From contig JAGQGA010000210.1 in the NCBI GenBank assembly GCA_020432595.1, positions 2,410-8,414 of the forward strand: a DNA stretch of 6,005 bases. The letters are read 5' to 3'. Of the stretch, positions 1-4,973 are shown piece by piece; the stretch's first letter is position 1; every line of letters begins with the position of its first letter. The stretch is from Anaerolineales bacterium. Its GTDB lineage: Bacteria; Chloroflexota; Anaerolineae; Promineifilales; Promineifilaceae. Made by a program: the position numbers and the translations under genes. The notes beneath the pieces are model-generated. The model saw only the letters and a program-made list of their open reading frames with translations. It searched no databases and was not told the origin of the DNA.

Positions 1-80
1 AGATAATCTTCAATCGCTTGATGATTCAGCCCATCGCGCTGCGCTGAGGAGCCGCTGTCAAGCATGGCAATGTGTGGCAT
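1..80 (-). CDS. 5' end of an unidentified gene, cut by the window edge
   Basis: An open frame starts at ATG (78-80, read leftward) and runs 26 codons off the window edge. It begins MPHIAMLDSGSSAQRDG and continues without a stop. I do not recognise the family from so few residues. Support for it being real is local. An AAGGA Shine-Dalgarno lies 7 nt before the ATG (on the plus strand, the tcctt around 88-92). A sigma70-type promoter on the same strand lies at 106-134. An in-frame ATG at codon 6 is an alternative start but has no comparable ribosome-binding site. The gene is divergent from the oxidoreductase at 155 with a 74-bp shared control region. There is no signal peptide or membrane segment in the visible part. 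Confidence 0.6.
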   Translation of the reverse strand, partial: MPHIAMLDSGSSAQRDGLNHQAIEDY

Positions 81-105
81 AAATTGATCCTTCTTTTGTC
101 TAAAA

Positions 106-134
106 AAGCTAACATAAGCCAGATCGCTTGTCAA
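106..134 (-). promoter_or_regulatory. sigma70-like promoter for the left-edge gene
   Basis: Read on the minus strand there is a perfect -35 TTGACA (129-134), a 17-nt spacer, then TAGCTT as -10 (106-111) preceded by TG at the extended -10 position. A start site some 6-8 nt downstream would give a leader of about 20 nt carrying the AAGGA ribosome-binding site. The -10 hexamer is a weak match, partly offset by the TGn extension. Confidence 0.5.
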
Positions 135-139
135 CTATC

Positions 140-148
140 TGCTATACT
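140..148 (+). promoter_or_regulatory. extended -10 promoter giving a leaderless transcript
   Basis: TGC-TATACT (TG at 140-141, hexamer 143-148) matches an extended -10 element. Only 6 nt (CGCGCC) separate the hexamer from the ATG at 155, so transcription would start at or within a base or two of the start codon. There is no convincing -35 at 120-125 and no Shine-Dalgarno before the ATG, both consistent with leaderless expression. The element sits beside the -35 of the divergent gene (129-134), so the two promoters may compete for polymerase. Confidence 0.4.
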
Positions 149-154
149 CGCGCC

Positions 155-1171
155 ATGAAGCAAGTGTGGATTACCCGACATGGTTTGCCCAATGTGTTGC
201 ACCTGCGCGAAGCATCCGATCCCATTCCAGCGGCCGGAGAAGTGCGCGTGCGCGTGGAAGCGTGTGGCGTCGGCTTTGCCGATGTCATGGGGCGGATGGG
301 GCTGGACACTTATGCCCCTCGCCCTCCTTATGTGCCTGGTTTCGAGATTGCCGGCCGTGTTGATTTGGTGGGGCAAGGGGTGCCAGACTTTAAGGAAGGC
401 GACGCTGTTTTTGGCTTTAGCCGTTTTTACGGCTACAGCGACGTGGTTTGTGTGCCGCATCAGCAGCTTTTTAAACGCTGGCAATGGATGAATGCCGAAC
501 AAGGGGCGGCCCTGCCGCTTAGCTACTTGCTGGCATACCAAATGCTGATGGTAATGGGGTCGCTGCGTCCTGGGGACATGGTGCTGATTCATGGCGCGGG
601 TGGGGGCGTGGGGCTTGCCGCGCTGGATATTTGCAAAATTGTGGGGGCTACCACCTTTGGCACGGCCTCGCCGCACAAACACGCTTTTTTGCAGGAGCGG
701 GGGCTAACCTATGTCATTGACTATCGTAACCGAGATTATGAACGGGTGGTGAATGATTTGACGGGGCGGCGTGGGGTGCAGATCGTGCTGGATTGCAGTG
801 GTGGGCTAGATTGGCAGAAAAATTACCGCCTTTTACGGCCGTCGGGGCGGCTGATTTTGTATGGGGTGCGCGGTGCAGCGACTGGGGAGCGGCGATCCTG
901 GCTAAGTTGGTGGCTGCTGCGGCTGCGGGTGCCGTTTTACACCCCATTTCAACTGATGGCCGACAACAAGGGGGTGATTGGGGTGGGCTGGCCGAATTTG
1001 TGGCACCAGATGGATTTGCAGCGGCAGTGGATGCGGCAGCTTATTACCTGGTATGATGAGGCACTGTTTCGCCCACATATTGACCGTACGTTTCGGTTGG
1101 AGCAGGCGGCTGAGGCGCATCACTATTTGCAGGAGCGTAAAAACATTGGCAAGGTGGTGCTGCTGCCTTGA
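155..1171 (+). CDS. zinc-independent MDR oxidoreductase, quinone reductase / VAT1-like
   Basis: This 338-residue protein has the full length and layout of a medium-chain dehydrogenase/reductase of the NADPH:quinone oxidoreductase (QOR)/VAT1 branch, which reduces quinones or enones with NADPH in the cytoplasm. An N-terminal GroES-like domain (about 1-125) has PGFEIAGRV where zinc-binding alcohol dehydrogenases carry GHE, and the zinc ligand pattern is absent. A Rossmann domain follows, with the nucleotide-binding motif HGAGGGVG at 146-153. The C-terminal segment (about 260-338) resembles VAT1: a PFQLM..NKGVIGV stretch near 264 and the ending AAEAHHYLQERKNIGKVVL. The ATG at 155 is chosen because the protein aligns from MKQVWI, as in the family. 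The TTG at 128 would add nine residues and overlap the promoter. The gene stands alone and converges on the ATC-hydrolase gene. The exact substrate cannot be told from sequence. Confidence 0.92.
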   Translation: MKQVWITRHGLPNVLHLREASDPIPAAGEVRVRVEACGVGFADVMGRMGLDTYAPRPPYVPGFEIAGRVDLVGQGVPDFKEGDAVFGFSRFYGYSDVVCVPHQQLFKRWQWMNAEQGAALPLSYLLAYQMLMVMGSLRPGDMVLIHGAGGGVGLAALDICKIVGATTFGTASPHKHAFLQERGLTYVIDYRNRDYERVVNDLTGRRGVQIVLDCSGGLDWQKNYRLLRPSGRLILYGVRGAATGERRSWLSWWLLRLRVPFYTPFQLMADNKGVIGVGWPNLWHQMDLQRQWMRQLITWYDEALFRPHIDRTFRLEQAAEAHHYLQERKNIGKVVLLP

Positions 1172-1174
1172 AAA

Positions 1175-1292
1175 TGGGACGCAGACTAACGCGGATACAC
1201 GCGGATTGGGCCTAATTTTAGCCATAAGATGCCCCAAAATCAGGATAAATGTCGTGAACAACTCCTTCGCGTATAGGGAGATCTGCGTCCCA
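1175..1292. repeat. intergenic element bounded by 11-bp inverted repeats
   Basis: TGGGACGCAGA (1175-1185) and its exact complement TCTGCGTCCCA (1282-1292) bracket 118 bp filling most of the gap between two convergent genes. The interior has repeated ACGCGGAT-like words near 1189-1206. From general familiarity, 'GGGACGCAGAT...ATCTGCGTCCC' intergenic elements are common in several bacterial phyla; I cannot verify copy number here. No transposase is encoded. It lies just after both stop codons and could fold in either transcript, but no T-tract follows that would make it an intrinsic terminator. Confidence 0.5.
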
Positions 1293-1314
1293 AAATTCTT
1301 TTTCTGACAGGCTG

Positions 1315-1812
1315 CTAGGTTTTGGGAAAGGTGTAGCGGAAGTTGCAGTGGGGTGCGCCTTGCATGATGGTTTGGGTGCGGGTGAGGGTGGCATCGGGGT
1401 TGAAGCCGTCAATGAGGGCAAAATCGCGGTTGCAGGAGAGGGTGGCACCGAGGTCGCCGAGGCCGAGGGCGCGGTACATTTCGGCGTAGCGGCAGCGGGT
1501 GACGTTGAACGACAGTTTTTGTTCGCTTTGTTCCAGCAGGTCTATTTCCAGGGCGTTGTCTTTTGTCCAATATTGAAGTGAATTGAGAAAGTGCGCGGTG
1601 GTGCAGCCGCCCATCGTTTGGGCGAGTTCGGCTCCTTGCTCTTGGGCGATGCGGACAATGGTGTTGCGGACGATGGTTAGCACCTGCTCGCGGTCAAATT
1701 CGGCGCAGAGGGCTTCGATGATGGGTTTGAGGATGCGGGCTTCGACTTCGCGGCGGGTGAGTACGCCGATTTGGGTGGTTAGGGTGTCGGGTGGGGGTGT
1801 TTGTTGGGTCAT
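1315..1812 (-). CDS. L-2-amino-thiazoline-4-carboxylate (ATC) hydrolase family protein
   Basis: The 165-residue product matches the ATC_hydrolase family, whose founding Pseudomonas enzyme opens the thiazoline ring of ATC to N-carbamoyl-L-cysteine on the way to L-cysteine. The recognisable part is the C-terminal half: [16 protein letters not shown] (102-117), then [15 protein letters not shown] (125-139), [10 protein letters not shown] (143-152) and the closing HCNFRY (155-160). Cys107, Cys127 and Cys156 sit in these motifs. The N-terminal half (about 18-65) is predicted helical and charged; there is no signal peptide, so it should be cytoplasmic. Many family members are uncharacterised and lie outside any cysteine pathway, so the family is confident but the reaction is not. 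No carbamoylase partner is adjacent. The gene ends TAG and converges on the oxidoreductase. No Shine-Dalgarno precedes the ATG. Confidence 0.85.
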   Translation of the reverse strand: MTQQTPPPDTLTTQIGVLTRREVEARILKPIIEALCAEFDREQVLTIVRNTIVRIAQEQGAELAQTMGGCTTAHFLNSLQYWTKDNALEIDLLEQSEQKLSFNVTRCRYAEMYRALGLGDLGATLSCNRDFALIDGFNPDATLTRTQTIMQGAPHCNFRYTFPKT

Positions 1813-1818
1813 GGTTTA

Positions 1819-1827
1819 AGTATGTCA
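1819..1827 (-). promoter_or_regulatory. possible extended -10 and leaderless start for the ATC-hydrolase gene
   Basis: On the minus strand TGA-CATACT (1827 down to 1819) is followed by six bases (TAAACC) and the ATG. This is the same spacing as the element before the oxidoreductase at 155, and again there is no Shine-Dalgarno. CATACT matches TATAAT at only four of six positions. The TGACA part is also the outer end of the REP-like pair, so the resemblance may be partly accidental. Confidence 0.25.
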
Positions 1828-1891
1828 TATCTGCGAAAGCGGGCACCCATCCCTATGCTAAAGATGGATACCCGCCTACGCGGGTATGACA
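1823..1891. repeat. REP-like inverted pair (BIME-like)
   Basis: Two 29-bp units face each other across 11 bp: 1823-1851 and 1863-1891. Reverse-complementing the second gives 23 of 29 identities with the first, both starting TGTCATA and ending CCATC. Each unit can also fold by itself. The right unit has perfect 8-bp arms, ATACCCGC and GCGGGTAT (1869-1876 and 1881-1888), around a CTAC loop. The left has CTGC-GAAA-GCGG with G:U pairs and a GNRA-type loop. The pair fills the gap between the lipoprotein stop codon and the ATC-hydrolase start, where such elements can stabilise or terminate the upstream mRNA. It encodes no protein. Confidence 0.7.
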
Positions 1892-1903
1892 TTTTGACAA
1901 AGA

Positions 1904-4357
1904 TCAGCTTGATTCTTTGACAGTCAGCGTGTAGGTGCCGCTGCTGTTGTCGTCAATTGAGCCAACTTCGAGAACGAGGTCGAGGTCGGCGGGGATTTCG
2001 AGGGTGAGGAAGCCGGCGTTGGTGGTGGTGTCGTCGAGGTTGTCGTTGGCGATGAGGAGGTTGCCGGCCGTATCGTACACCCGTAGCACTGGATCAAAGG
2101 CTTCGCTGCTAACAATAATGTCAATCACGTCGCCGTTTTTGACGGTGAGGTTATAGAGGTCGCGGAACTGGGGTTCGATGGTGCCGTCGCGGCTGTCGCC
2201 GAGGTTGATGGTGAGGGCGGGGTTGGTGCGAACGGCCGTTACCTCATCCAAATACCCAATCGCCGCCTGCAAGACTGGGTCGTCCGCGCTAAACAGCGTT
2301 TCCTCGTTGACCGGGACGCGGATGGTGGGTGGAACCCCCTTGCCTTCGATGTGGATGTTGCCGTCGGGGTCAACCGCTCGCCCCTGGGTGAAAGTGAAAT
2401 ATTCCCCTTCCGGCATTAGCACCCGGTCAATGCTGCCGCCCAGCCCGGCGGTGGGGTATTGCCCGACAATTTCGGCGCGGTTTTCGATGGTCATGTCGTA
2501 GCTAAAAAATTCGCAGGCGCTGGCGCAGTTGGGGCCAACCAGCACCGCAAGCTTGCCGTGGTATCGCTGTTCGGCCGGGGGCAGGTAGAACTGCTGCCTG
2601 TTGCGCTCGTCGAAGAAAAAGTCATCCAGCTCTTTCTCATAGTAGCCGGTGTTGCCTAACGGTAGCTCTTCGTCAAAGAAGTAGGCGGCCATTTGGTCGG
2701 CCAGGAAGCCGCTGCCGCCGCCGTTTTGCCGCATGTCAATGATGAGGCCGCGCACGCCGCCATCGTTGAAGGTTTGGATCATCCGTTCCCAAAGCTGGAT
2801 GGTCAGCAGTTCGTTGTCGGAGAAGCTGTAGATTTGGACGTAGCCATAGCCGCTGGGGAGGATTTGGTAATCGAGCGGCAGTTCGGTTCCGTCCAGCCCG
2901 GTATTGAAGGAAGAGATATTGAAGCTGCTGAACTCGGAAACGGTGTTGAGGGTGATGGTTTTGGGGGAACTGTCCCCTGGGTTTTGGTAGGTGAGGCTGA
3001 TTTGCTCGCCGAGCGGGGCGCGGATGGCGTAGCGAAGCTGCTGTAGGCGGCGGGTGTGGGAGGTGGAGAAGGGGGCGGAGTAGGCGATTCTGTTGTCTAC
3101 GAAGTCGTCCACGGGGGTGTTGTTGATTGCCAAGATTTCGGCGCGAAGCTGGATGCCGGCCTGGGCGGCGGGGCCGTCTTCGAGCAGGTAGTTGACGATG
3201 GTGCGGCCGTCGTCGAGGTCACGAATGGCGAGACCGATGCCGCCGGAAACGGCCGTTTGGAAATCACTTTGGATAGCTGGCCCACTCACATGCCCATCGG
3301 GAATGGCCCAGGCAAAGTCGCGCAATGCCCGCAGGTAAGCCAGCGTGTCCTTGCTGTCGGTAGCGTCCATGAAGCGGGGCAAGAACTGTTCGCGTAGCGA
3401 CTCCCAATCAACCCCTTTTAGCTCGGTAAAGGCGTATTCCTTGCTTAATTTGTCCACCAGGGCGTTAAAAGCGTCGGGGTAGGATTGGTTGGAGAGGTCA
3501 ACCAGTGCCGCCCCTTCGGGTTCCAGCAGGTCAATGTGCTGTTGAGGGGAGCGGTCGAAGGTGAAGGGGGTGGTATCGAGGTTGACGACGGTGTAGCCTG
3601 GGGGCAAAGGGGTGCTGGTTTCGTCGCCGGTGAAGAGCAACCCGTCGGGGCCAAAGTCGGTGGGGAAGCCTTGCTGGTCGTCGGGGGCATAGACGAGGAG
3701 CTTGCCGCCGATGATTTCGCGGCGGGTGTCGGGGTTGCTGCTGACGAGGGTGGAGGCGTAGGCGGTGGACCAGCCGCCGCCGCCGAGGTCGCGCCGTTCG
3801 AGGAAGGGGTCGCCAAAGGTGTTGGTCCAGTAGGCGATGGCAAAAATTTGGATGCCGGTGTCGCTTTCGCCGTCGTTGTCTACGTCGCGCAGGCTGCCCT
3901 GCGGCTCAATGGGCAGGGAGAGGGTGTAGCTGAAGGGGGAGGTATAGAAGTCGCTGGTGATTTGACCGATGGTTTGGGAGGCGGGGGGCAAAATGAAGCT
4001 TTCGTTGCGGTCTACGAATCCGGCCTGGTCTTCGAGGATGATGATGGGTTCGGCAACGCCGAGGGTGAAGAAGGGGTTGGTGTAGGTGACTTGGCCGGAG
4101 ATGGTTATTGGAGATTGGTTATTGGAGATTGGAGATTGGGAGGTTGGGGTGGGGGGAACGGCCGTTTCGGTGGGCATTGGCGTGGGTGTGGGTGTGGTGG
4201 TGGGGGGAACGGCCGTTTGTGTGGGCGCGGGTGTGACGGTGAGCGTGGCGGGAAGGGCGACCAGTGCGGTGGGGGTGTAGTTGGGTGGGGGTTGGGCGGG
4301 GCCACAGGCCACGGTGAGCAGGATGATGCCAATAAGCCACAAACGCCAGGTTGTCAT
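1904..4357 (-). CDS. secreted lipoprotein with PDZ and S41 (tricorn-like) peptidase core and PPC domain
   Basis: 817 residues. A signal peptide (1-17) ends in TVAC, so Cys18 is the likely lipidated residue and the protein is exported and membrane-anchored. Residues 20-82 are a Pro/Thr-rich linker. A beta-rich region (about 85-285) contains DVDNDGESD (158-166), an EF-hand-like DxDxDG calcium loop. The peptidase part starts near 292. It has an Asp-Gly-His motif (354-356), a PDZ-like segment (about 370-465, GIGLAI at 373) and the S41 fold with IIDMRQNGGG (539-548). The nucleophile is Ser613 in CASACE, and Glu671 lies in EGKGVPP. The lysine of CtpA-type enzymes, about 25 residues after the serine, is absent (Gly638 in PTAGLGG). 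That fits the His/Ser/Glu arrangement of tricorn-like S41 members. Residues about 712-817 form a PPC (pre-peptidase C-terminal) domain. An AGAGGA ribosome-binding site 8 nt before the ATG supports the start. Substrate unknown. Confidence 0.9.
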   Translation of the reverse strand: MTTWRLWLIGIILLTVACGPAQPPPNYTPTALVALPATLTVTPAPTQTAVPPTTTPTPTPMPTETAVPPTPTSQSPISNNQSPITISGQVTYTNPFFTLGVAEPIIILEDQAGFVDRNESFILPPASQTIGQITSDFYTSPFSYTLSLPIEPQGSLRDVDNDGESDTGIQIFAIAYWTNTFGDPFLERRDLGGGGWSTAYASTLVSSNPDTRREIIGGKLLVYAPDDQQGFPTDFGPDGLLFTGDETSTPLPPGYTVVNLDTTPFTFDRSPQQHIDLLEPEGAALVDLSNQSYPDAFNALVDKLSKEYAFTELKGVDWESLREQFLPRFMDATDSKDTLAYLRALRDFAWAIPDGHVSGPAIQSDFQTAVSGGIGLAIRDLDDGRTIVNYLLEDGPAAQAGIQLRAEILAINNTPVDDFVDNRIAYSAPFSTSHTRRLQQLRYAIRAPLGEQISLTYQNPGDSSPKTITLNTVSEFSSFNISSFNTGLDGTELPLDYQILPSGYGYVQIYSFSDNELLTIQLWERMIQTFNDGGVRGLIIDMRQNGGGSGFLADQMAAYFFDEELPLGNTGYYEKELDDFFFDERNRQQFYLPPAEQRYHGKLAVLVGPNCASACEFFSYDMTIENRAEIVGQYPTAGLGGSIDRVLMPEGEYFTFTQGRAVDPDGNIHIEGKGVPPTIRVPVNEETLFSADDPVLQAAIGYLDEVTAVRTNPALTINLGDSRDGTIEPQFRDLYNLTVKNGDVIDIIVSSEAFDPVLRVYDTAGNLLIANDNLDDTTTNAGFLTLEIPADLDLVLEVGSIDDNSSGTYTLTVKESS
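2231..2240. repeat. AACGGCCGTT palindrome, copy 1
   Basis: This is the first of six perfect copies of the 10-bp palindrome in the window; the others begin at 3248, 4157, 4208, 4839 and 5883. This one lies in the lipoprotein gene and is read as Thr707-Ala708-Val709, just before the PPC domain. Confidence 0.85.
3248..3257. repeat. AACGGCCGTT palindrome, copy 2
   Basis: Extended to the 12-bp AAACGGCCGTTT (3247-3258). It lies in the lipoprotein gene, read as Thr368-Ala369-Val370 just before the PDZ-like segment. Confidence 0.85.
4103..4130. repeat. 14-bp tandem repeat inside the lipoprotein linker
   Basis: GGTTATTGGAGATT occurs twice head to tail (4103-4116, 4117-4130), followed by a partial GGAGATTGGG. 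Read on the minus strand it encodes the SQSPISNNQSPITIS stretch (about 72-86), the junction between the Pro/Thr linker and the beta domain. Its base composition (A/T and G on the plus strand) differs from the GC-rich coding DNA around it, suggesting that a short low-complexity repeat entered the gene in frame. Confidence 0.7.
4157..4166. repeat. AACGGCCGTT palindrome, copy 3
   Basis: In the lipoprotein linker, read as Thr65-Ala66-Val67. Part of the 51-bp duplication, so not independent of copy 4. Confidence 0.85.
4208..4217. repeat. AACGGCCGTT palindrome, copy 4
   Basis: In the lipoprotein linker, read as Thr48-Ala49-Val50. The duplicate partner of copy 3. Confidence 0.85.
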
Positions 4358-4393
4358 AAGCGGGTTCCTCTACTTGTCGTTCAATATGGGGCT

Positions 4394-4422
4394 ATTGTAG
4401 AACAGAATGGGGGAGGATGGAA
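4394..4422 (-). promoter_or_regulatory. likely promoter of the lipoprotein gene
   Basis: On the minus strand TACAAT (4394-4399) is a good -10. At a 17-nt spacing the -35 position holds TTCCAT (4417-4422), a weak match. Transcription would start near 4387, giving a leader of about 30 nt that includes the AGAGGA ribosome-binding site (4366-4371). The spacer is C-rich. Confidence 0.35.
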
Positions 4423-4453
4423 GGGGAAAGAGGCGGTAGGGTGTGTGCTTTAG

Positions 4454-4503
4454 GCCAAAGCCAAAAATAAATGATCCGAAAAAGTAGTGTTTTTGGCTTT
4501 GGC
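4454..4503. repeat. perfect 14-bp inverted repeat with 22-nt loop
   Basis: GCCAAAGCCAAAAA (4454-4467) and its exact complement TTTTTGGCTTTGGC (4490-4503) flank a 22-nt loop. It sits upstream of both neighbouring genes, so it does not terminate either of them. It may be a small palindromic repeat, a remnant of a terminator for a lost gene, or a protein-binding site. Confidence 0.6.
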
Positions 4504-4553
4504 TCACGGCTTTTTTAGCTTGAACGAGGGTCATTATTTTCTTGAAAAAGCCT

Positions 4554-4687
4554 TAGGTTCTGTTGACTTTTCAGAATTTGAACCGCAAAGTACGCAGAGG
4601 GCGCAGAGGAAGAAAAGAAAACAAGCTAAATCTCTGCGATCTTTGCGGTGAAATCTGCTTCTTTTTGCCAAATGTCAACAGAACCTA
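4554..4687. mobile_element. MITE-like element with 14-bp terminal inverted repeats
   Basis: TAGGTTCTGTTGAC at 4554-4567 is perfectly complementary to 4674-4687. Allowing one mismatch the match extends to 18 bp (TAGGTTCTGTTGAC[A/T]TTT). Inside, a second inverted pair is nested: CCGCAAAGTACGCAGAG (4583-4599) against the complement of 4632-4648, 15 of 17 matching. The total is 134 bp and no transposase is encoded. If the outer TA is the target duplication, the element proper is 4556-4685 with GGTTCTG ends, as in TA-targeting families such as IS630 or part of IS5. The family cannot be fixed from this copy. The 'CCGCAAAG...CGCAGAG' core also resembles common intergenic palindromes. Confidence 0.6.
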
Positions 4688-4733
4688 GCAAATATTCAGT
4701 CTGATTTGACCGTTTTTTGGTGTTATAGAATCG

Positions 4734-4762
4734 TTGACTTTTTTTAAGAAAATAGAAATAAT
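4734..4762 (+). promoter_or_regulatory. sigma70-like promoter upstream of the pentapeptide-repeat gene
   Basis: TTGACT (4734-4739), a 17-nt A/T-rich spacer and AATAAT (4757-4762) match the consensus at five of six positions in each hexamer. No strong gene follows at once; transcription from about 4769 would cross a 205-nt leader into the pentapeptide-repeat gene at 4974. The MITE-like element ends 46 bp upstream. A second start closer to the gene is possible, from the CATAAT at 4933-4938 in the conserved leader, though its -35 is poor. Confidence 0.5.
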
Positions 4763-4838
4763 GCCATCAGATTTCCTGCGTTGGGGCAAGTGCGGCAAAC
4801 CAATGCCTACCTTAACCTTATACTGGCTCCGTCTGGAA

Positions 4839-4848
4839 AACGGCCGTT
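4839..4848. repeat. AACGGCCGTT palindrome, copy 5
   Basis: Extended to AAACGGCCGTTT (4838-4849), in the leader of the pentapeptide-repeat gene. It stands at almost the same distance before the conserved 46-bp leader block as copy 6 does before its own. Confidence 0.85.
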
Positions 4849-4916
4849 TCTGGGCAGAGCAAAGCGGATTATTGTTTGGGGAAGTAGCTGTGGGGTGGGG
4901 AGGCCAGCCATTCTGT

Positions 4917-4962
4917 TTTTGTGACAACGTAGCATAATTGCTAAACAAAATTAAGAACAAAG
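4917..4962 (+). repeat. 46-bp conserved leader block, copy A
   Basis: From 4917 to 4962 the sequence matches 5960-6005 at 45 of 46 positions (only 4929 differs). It contains CATAAT (4933-4938), a candidate -10, and runs into the AAAGGA ribosome-binding site of the pentapeptide-repeat gene. Upstream of it (4837-4916) similarity to 5881-5959 is weaker but has almost equal length and includes the AACGGCCGTT palindrome, so the whole leader of about 125 bp seems duplicated. Confidence 0.85.
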
Positions 4963-4973
4963 GAACTTGAGCA

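Larger units (their letters stand above)
4149..4226. repeat. 51-bp-period direct duplication in the Pro/Thr linker
   Basis: The 27-bp segments 4149-4175 and 4200-4226 differ at only two positions and are 51 bp apart, that is 17 codons, so the duplication keeps frame. They encode PTETAVPPT and PTQTAVPPT-type blocks (around residues 45-70). Each carries one AACGGCCGTT palindrome, at 4157-4166 and 4208-4217. Confidence 0.75.

Noticed and set aside
128..154. TTG start at 128 for the oxidoreductase
   Set aside because: It would add nine residues not expected at the N-terminus of the family, lacks a Shine-Dalgarno and overlaps the extended -10.
131..682. 183-codon minus-strand frame opposite the oxidoreductase
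   Set aside because: The plus strand encodes a full-length MDR protein with conserved motifs; the antisense frame has none and no ribosome-binding site.
1293..1314. Terminator for either convergent gene in the AAAATTCTTTTT stretch
   Set aside because: A T-run follows the right arm of the 118-bp element on the plus strand, but the arms are 96 nt apart and no compact GC-rich stem directly precedes the T-run.
3485..4453. 322-codon plus-strand frame, Gly/Val-rich
   Set aside because: Antisense to the lipoprotein gene. The composition is that of a GC-rich shadow frame, while the minus strand gives coherent domains and motifs.
4734..4937. Open frame of 67 codons on the plus strand (ATG possible at 4761)
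   Set aside because: There is no Shine-Dalgarno before 4761, the TTG at 4734 is the -35 hexamer, and the matching part of the second leader (5881-5959) does not keep the frame. It looks like leader sequence.
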